In this document: positions 58,668 to 64,000 of the stretch, piece by piece
Numbering within the stretch: the stretch's first letter is position 1
How the letters are laid out: the number at the start of each line of letters is the position of its first letter
Assembly (NCBI GenBank): GCA_003415625.1
Contig: PYIU01000010.1
Span: 1,178,001-1,242,000, forward strand
DNA from: Aquanectria penicillioides
Taxonomy: Eukaryota; Ascomycota; Sordariomycetes; Hypocreales; Nectriaceae
DNA: 64,000 bases
Direction: 5' to 3'
The notes under the pieces: model-generated
The model's database searches: none
What the model was told of the DNA's origin: nothing
What the model saw: only the letters and a program-made list of their open reading frames with translations
Program-made: the position numbers and the translations under genes

Positions 58668-60230
58668 ATTTGCATCTATTGAGCTAACCCACCACTGCAT
58701 CTTTACATACCGCTCTCATAGCTCTGCAGTCGGGCAAAATCAATTTACAAGTTGTGTTACAGAAAGTCAAGGCGTGAGACTTCTATCAGGCTGCACTAGA
58801 GTAGACAGCCCATGTTAGCGTCTGGACAAGACTTCTGTGTCCTGCGTCTACAATCCACGTGCATCTCCCAGGCAGGTTAGTTCACTCCTGGAAGGTGGTT
58901 GAGCCATTTAGTCCCATCTGCCATTCTATGCTGGTAATTCATGCTCTTTCCAATTTCAGGGCGATGCCATTAAAAGACAAGCTTTTCATGTGAGTGAAGA
59001 GCCCAAACTTCTCCGCGGAAGTGACGTGAGCGTTGGGGAGGCGATGTAGCTAATTGGCTGTGGCTGAAGTGGGCCAGTTTGCCCAGACATGACGATGACA
59101 GGGGGCTGCCGTCAAAGTAATGCCACATTTGTATCTAGGCAGTGTTAGTGTCGGGCTGAGGCCGCTATGTGCCGTGTCGGGTGATGATTTTGCTCTTTTG
59201 ACTCAACTGAAGAAAGTTATTCCGGAAGGATAAAAGAATGACGGACATGGGTCAACATGATGGAGTAGAGAGGTAAACATCAGAAGCTGAAATAGAGGGC
59301 TAGGAGGGATGGGGGAATGGAGACGCTTGGTGATGAGTTGACTTTCAATCAACACATCACTCTGAAAGGATAAGAGAAAAGAATAATGATGAAAAAAATA
59401 AAGAAGTTGGGTGAATGATGGTGTATTGTAAGTTTATCGCACATGATAAACTTAATGGTGCGCTGGGCACCGTGCACCATGTGGTTGAGGGTAGACGAGC
59501 TGATCGAGTTGTTGCCACCATGCGTATGATCTGGAACACAGTCTTTTAAGACACCAGTGCCTGGTACCTGAGATGTAACCTCTTCATTTGCATGTCGCTC
59601 GACTTGAGATTGAAGTTTGATGTCATTGTCCAGCTTTGCGTTTGTGTCGTCTGCGTGTTGAAGAACAAGCGTCGTCCCGCACAGCCACCCATATGTCAGA
59701 AAGCCCAGTCCCCGGGGTCGAACATCTAGGTTTTCGGATGCGTAAATTGCAATGTCCCGGGCTTACTTAGTGAATTCCAATCCTTTGGAACGACCGCTCG
59801 CTGTGTGTCTGACCCACTCAGTCCAACAGTTAGAGTTGGCCATCCCTCAACCTAGACCTGTCAATGTTAGCGCCCTGAATTTCGAATTCCGCTTTCAACC
59901 ACTGGCCCTTAATCTAGAATTACATGTGGCTGGTTACAAAACGCCCTTTCTGGCGTTAGGAGTTCTTAAATCGGCATGGTTCAATCCGTTGTAATGCTCA
60001 ACAACATTCCAATGATGCGCCACTCTGAACTCAACCGATCACTCTCCGTCACGTTTTGGTAGCTGACAGCAGATTCTAGTCACGCAACGGTACAAGGTTA
60101 CGGAATTTCCCTTCCTCTGTAATCGATATTTTGTCTGTGGTTCTCGCACATTTCATCCTCAGAAAATTGCTGCGTCGCTAGAACTCCACGCCACATCACC
60201 ACCTCCTCATCTGTGCATGGCCAGCGGATC
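58668..60230. other. Intergenic region
   Basis: About 1.5 kb with only short open frames; the right end is the promoter of the second rhodopsin-domain gene. Confidence 0.4.
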
Positions 60231-61459
60231 ATGGCTCCAACCGTGCTGACACCAGCCTCTTCGGAGACGCGACAACCAGTACTCATTGGAGTTCTTTCGA
60301 TGCTCTTATTCATTGCTACTTCGATGATTGTGCTACGTATCTTGAGCCGCAGACTCGTTAAACAATTCGCATTAGATGATGCCGCCGCTATAGCCACATG
60401 GGTAAGTTTATGTATTCTGCTTGCGTTGGATATGCCTGGACCATAGACTCATACTTATCCCAGGCGTGCATTATGGCCTGCGGTGCTTCGGTAGCCTCAA
60501 GTAAGTTTCAATTTTGGAGTTTTCATGTCCATAGCCTGAGGCTCAGGCTAATATTCGACAGTGCTTCCATATGGACTCGGAAAACATATGTGGACTTTGT
60601 CTGGGGAAGAAATAACGCTTTACCTAAGGGTTTGACACCCCCTTGTGTCCTCACGACAATCTTTTGTCTGACTTCGCTTCCAGGGCTTCTGGCTATCCAT
60701 CTTCTTTTATGTTCTATCCTTGTTCTTCGTGAAGATGACCTTTGTCCTGCACTATTATCGCCTTCTCTCGGTCTCGAGCATGCGAGGGGTTTGCATCGCT
60801 GCCATCGTTTTAATCATGATATGGGGCATATCTCATGTCATCATGCTCTTGTTGCAATGCATTCCGCTTCAGGCAGTTTGGGACTCGACGGTTCAGGGCA
60901 AATGTATCCCAAACCAAGTGCTATGGTGGCATGTCACAGGGATTTTCAACATCGTGAGCGACATTGTGATACTCATGCTACCGCTCCCGGACTTGTGGAA
61001 GCTTCAGCTCCCTCGCTCCAAAAAGATCTACCTAATGGGAGTTTTTGGTCTGGGGTTCTTGTAAGTTCAATGTTCCTGGAGTATCCGACCACGGTGCTGC
61101 AGATTATCTGACCAGAACTTCACAGTTCCGTTGCAATTTCGATCTTCCGATTTCAATGGCTAAACCCCGACCCCGACTTGACATGGTGGAATGTCACACC
61201 GGCCTTATGGTCAGTTGCAGAACTCACATCGGCATTTTCTTGCACATGCCTTCCGTTCTTCAAGCCATTGACTGTATGGATGAAGTCGTTTGTACTAAGC
61301 CACTCGTCTGGTGAAAGTGTCGATCATCTGCATTCAAAACCAGAAGAACAATACACAGAGTATCGTTCAGCTACAAGTGGGAGGCAGTTCAGTCATGATG
61401 ATGATATTCTGGCCATGTCAGATAGTGAAAAACCCGAATCAGAAGCAAAAGGAGCCTAG
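60231..61459 (+). CDS. SAT4/PTH11-type rhodopsin-domain membrane protein (second copy)
   Basis: A second seven-helix fungal plasma-membrane protein, intact. Exons 60231-60401, 60464-60500, 60562-60629, 60684-61060 and 61126-61459 join without frame problems. Helix 1 is LIGVLSMLLFIATSMIVLRI, followed by the basic RLVKQFALDD turn typical of the family. The core YVLSLFFVKMTFVLHYYRLL, the cysteine/proline loop QAVWDSTVQGKCIP and DIVILMLPLPDLWKLQLPR are all present, then a charged tail with many Glu and Ser. It is only distantly like the gene at 1094-2586. Ligand and signalling partner are unknown. Confidence 0.9.
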
Positions 61460-61860
61460 GGTAACAAGATTCAAGGATAGTGGCAGTATTCCTAAACTAG
61501 GAAACATGTTTTGGTCGTACCTAAGGTCGGCCGCAAAGGGTGTACGCGATAGGGTTTGACGGAGTTTTCTGGCGTCATTGCTAGATGAGCATTATATATG
61601 CCATTTCAGCTCACGGGGTGTTTTTGAACTCCGAAGGGTCTTCTTCAGATTACGAATCTAAATATAATTCACGTACCATGCCACATCTCCTACATAACTT
61701 TCAAGGTCACTGAATACATGCGCCTTTATCGCCTTTTTTATCGCCACCCCAAGCTCGCATTGCTCCCCAAGTGTCCCTATTCCTTACAAGATCTTCTAAT
61801 CACGCATTTGGGGGTCTCACGCACCAAAAGCTCCGATCTAGGTTTTCCAAAACGTATTGA
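61460..61860. other. Spacer downstream of the rhodopsin-domain gene
   Basis: No gene is seen and no HET homology, although the missing C-terminal half of the truncated HET gene would be expected here. Confidence 0.4.
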
Positions 61861-62889
61861 TAATTGAATGAAGGAGACGCTGGCCATTCGCCCAGCCTCG
61901 CGTCCCCAGTCTGCCGCGTCCCCCTGCACGATTCAGAAGGAGTCAATACACAGGTAACGCACGCCCAGCTTGCGGGTGAAGATGATGGCTTCGCGAAACG
62001 TGGGTGTCAGATTATCCCACGAGATGCCGCTCTGGAAACCGTTCAGGCTATGAGCCGTTGTCTCAAGCGGCTTCTTGTCGGAAGGTCCCCAGCAATAGCT
62101 CAGACAGATGTATTCGGCCTGCTTTGAGCCATTGGTCACGTATAGGCGAGGGTTTGCCGTCAAATGGCCTAACTCCTCGCCCAGATCAAGAACCCTCGTG
62201 GGAAGCTTCCAGTCCGACAGGTCGTGGACATTGCACTCGATATGTGTGGAGTTGCAACGTTCGAGCTGGGCCTTTACCCAAGCGACAGCTGCATCCGAGT
62301 CCGAGGCGCCGTATCGCAAAGGCTTACTCTGGATGGCGCTTCTAAGTTGATTAAATGTATCCTTTGGTTGGTTGCTGACTCTCTCTGGACTGAATACCTC
62401 GTATTGCGGCGACGAGATGCCAAACTCCTTGACCCTATCCGGTGTATTTTTGCTTGGACCTGTAACAAGTTCTGTCTCCAAGCTAGGTCCTAACAGGAAA
62501 TGTTCCTTGAGCCGTTCGACATCTCTCGCATGGCCCCAGTCGCGCTCGGTTGCCAAGGTGGGATGCATCGTCGAGAGCGTTAGCGAGAGGCCTTCGAGAC
62601 CACCCTCGTCGACGAATTCAAGATGTGCGTTGGCAAAGTCGATGCCAAACCGGGCTCGTATCTCCAGAACCGCTGCATTCAAAGAGGCGCATCCCTTGCA
62701 TGAGCCACGCTCGGCACGTCCAGCGAGCTTCCTCAGTGTGAAACCGTATGGCACATCCATGACGGGAAGCCGGCCGAAGCGCCGCCACTGGCGTCGCAAA
62801 TGGTCCTTGTTGAGGTCGAGACATAGGTCGAGACATATGTCGCAGTTGGCGACAGAGTCAAGAAAGGAATTTTCTTTCGTGCCAGCCAC
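61861..62889 (-). pseudogene. HET-domain protein, 3'-truncated
   Basis: From ATG 62889 about 318 residues are open: an N-terminal region of Cys-x2-Cys character (CDICLDLCL; CKGCASLN) that commonly precedes the HET domain, then its first blocks YICLSYCWGPSDKKPL (residues 260-275) and LGVRYLCIDSF. TGA at 61933-61935 falls where the conserved IDSLCIIQD block has its Cys; the frame continues after it (IVQGDAADWGREAGRMASV) and then loses homology near 61870. The second half of the HET domain, including the RGWTLQE block, is gone. Either a dead gene or a short protein of unknown value. It is head-to-head with the TPR-like gene on the plus strand. Confidence 0.8.
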
Positions 62890-63251
62890 GGCTCTTCAGT
62901 CGCAAATGTTCTGTAGAAGTCGAGCAACCGTCTAGCCGTCTCAAGCGGACTTTGGTGCATTGCGGAGGACAATGAGACTCCGGCGACAACATGTGTGCAT
63001 AGTCGTACCATGCGGATGGCATGGCTGCCGTCTCTGCCAAAACCCGGTGGCAATTGATTGAGACTGAGACCTCGGCTCATGCTCGCGTCACTTGAAGTTC
63101 GTTTTCCCCGGGAATTCTTGCGAATGATGGCGTTGCGAGTAATCCGAGCGTGGCCGCATGTCCTCATCCTTATAGTCAGTCTGGTGACAACAAGAGCCTG
63201 GGCATCCACGACAACAGCTCTCAGCAACAACAAAAGCAAATCAAACCCACC

Positions 63252-64000
63252 ATGGAGCGCAACGGTAGTCACACTAGCCGCCATGACTCCTAATTCGAAA
63301 TCCAGGATCTCCATAGGCTCAACCTCGTCGTCCGAGAGAAATCTCAGTCCGCAGCGGAAAGCGGGGATGACGCCTTGACGCTTGCAGCTCTCCTCTCGGC
63401 TCAAGAATTCTCAGAGATTGAAGGGCGATGCGCCCGGGCCGAGCACAATGGATGGACGCTGCCCGACATCGAAGCCTGCATCCGCTCCTCGCAAGTCATC
63501 CTAGACATTAATCACGACAGAGCCGACTCGGACTTGGACATTGCCATCAGGGAATGCCGCGTCACCGCCTTGTATAACCTCAGCCGCTTCTAAGGACTGC
63601 ACTACGCACGCACCAATAATTTCGCGAGCATAGAAAACGCCCTCGCCGCTGAGCAGGAGGCTCCTTGGGCTCCAAACAAGGACGCGCGCCAGGAAATGCT
63701 CTCGCACCTCGTTACGGGACATGTCATGTGGCGCAAGCGCTTTGGAGACTTCCCGCCGCCACTGTGCAAAGGGGCTCTCGATCCTGAGAGCAACGAAGGA
63801 ATGTCAAAGGGGCTCGACCTCCCCGAGCGCGCGTCCTGGCTTTTCGCCCTGGCTCAGGGCGTCGCAGACACGGGAAGAAGTGCCACGAGCGCCGCAGATG
63901 CCGTCCCCATCACCATCTCCATTAACGATCTCGAACTCTGCATCAGCATGGCGAATGAGGCCCTCGAGGCCACCACGCCTCATCACCCGCAGTGGGAGAA
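63252..64000 (+). pseudogene. TPR-like (CHAT/NLR-associated type) protein, disrupted, partial
   Basis: ATG 63252 has a good start context (CCCACCATGG). The frame then meets TAA at 63291-63293 and 63591-63593 but otherwise stays coding to the window end. A repeat-like segment near 63910-63980 (ISINDLELCISMANEALEA, then TTPHHPQW) matches the tetratricopeptide units of fungal CHAT/NLR-type proteins, whose typical unit reads LexAIxxxxEAVexTPxdHP. Both stops could be single C-to-T changes of CAA (Gln). Most of the gene lies outside the window, so its effector domain is unknown. Alternatively introns could skip the stops, but no good splice sites were found. Confidence 0.5.

Noticed and set aside
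1..64000. CRISPR arrays, bacterial operons, rRNA or tRNA genes
   Set aside because: No regularly spaced repeats or cloverleaf/rRNA-like sequence was noticed; the gene structure is fungal. A covariance-model scan was not possible, so a lone tRNA cannot be excluded.

Overview
The window comes from a filamentous ascomycete. Genes are broken by short (about 40-110 nt) GT-AG introns with CTAAC/CTGAC-like branch points. The gene families are typical of moulds: SAT4/PTH11-type rhodopsin-domain membrane proteins, HET-domain proteins, a LaeA-like methyltransferase, a 2EXR protein and a Zn2Cys6 regulator. The species cannot be fixed from sequence alone.

Layout. 1-2.6 kb: the tail of an unknown gene and a rhodopsin-domain gene. 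3-9 kb: a decayed plant-polysaccharide locus on the minus strand (GH78 alpha-L-rhamnosidase, sugar transporter, GH43 beta-xylosidase). All three are broken, and the last two are fused by a breakpoint. 10.4-11.2 kb: an intact HD-domain (cyanamide hydratase-like) gene. 13.7-19.1 kb: an intact LaeA-like methyltransferase, a damaged 2EXR gene and a HET gene with one frameshift. 19.9-22.7 kb: a wrecked GH3 beta-glucosidase abutting a truncated sugar transporter. 24.7-31.7 kb: GABA aminotransferase, a seven-exon secreted protein of unknown family, and a DJ-1/Hsp31-type gene. 32-37 kb: a membrane glycoprotein gene plus a collinear, decayed tandem copy about 3.0 kb away. 39-44.9 kb: an intact MFS transporter, a truncated amidase and an intact secreted cupin. 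45-57.3 kb: a possible regulator relic, then an intact M3 oligopeptidase, Zn2Cys6 regulator, amidase and zinc alcohol dehydrogenase. 57.8-64 kb: an F-box-like ORF, a second rhodopsin-domain gene, a truncated HET gene and a divergent TPR-like gene running off the end.

The intact genes look like peripheral metabolism (amide, GABA, aldehyde/alcohol, peptide breakdown), transport, sensing and self-recognition. The broken genes are mostly carbohydrate-active enzymes with their transporters. Two hydrolase/transporter junctions, many nonsense codons explicable by C-to-T change before A, a tandem duplication and HET genes together suggest an accessory, fast-changing, perhaps RIP-exposed region. Several single-base frameshifts lie in short homopolymers in otherwise good genes and may be assembly errors. 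I found no convincing new molecular system. The most distinctive things are the repeated hydrolase/transporter breakpoints, the tandem glycoprotein pair and the divergent HET/TPR pair.
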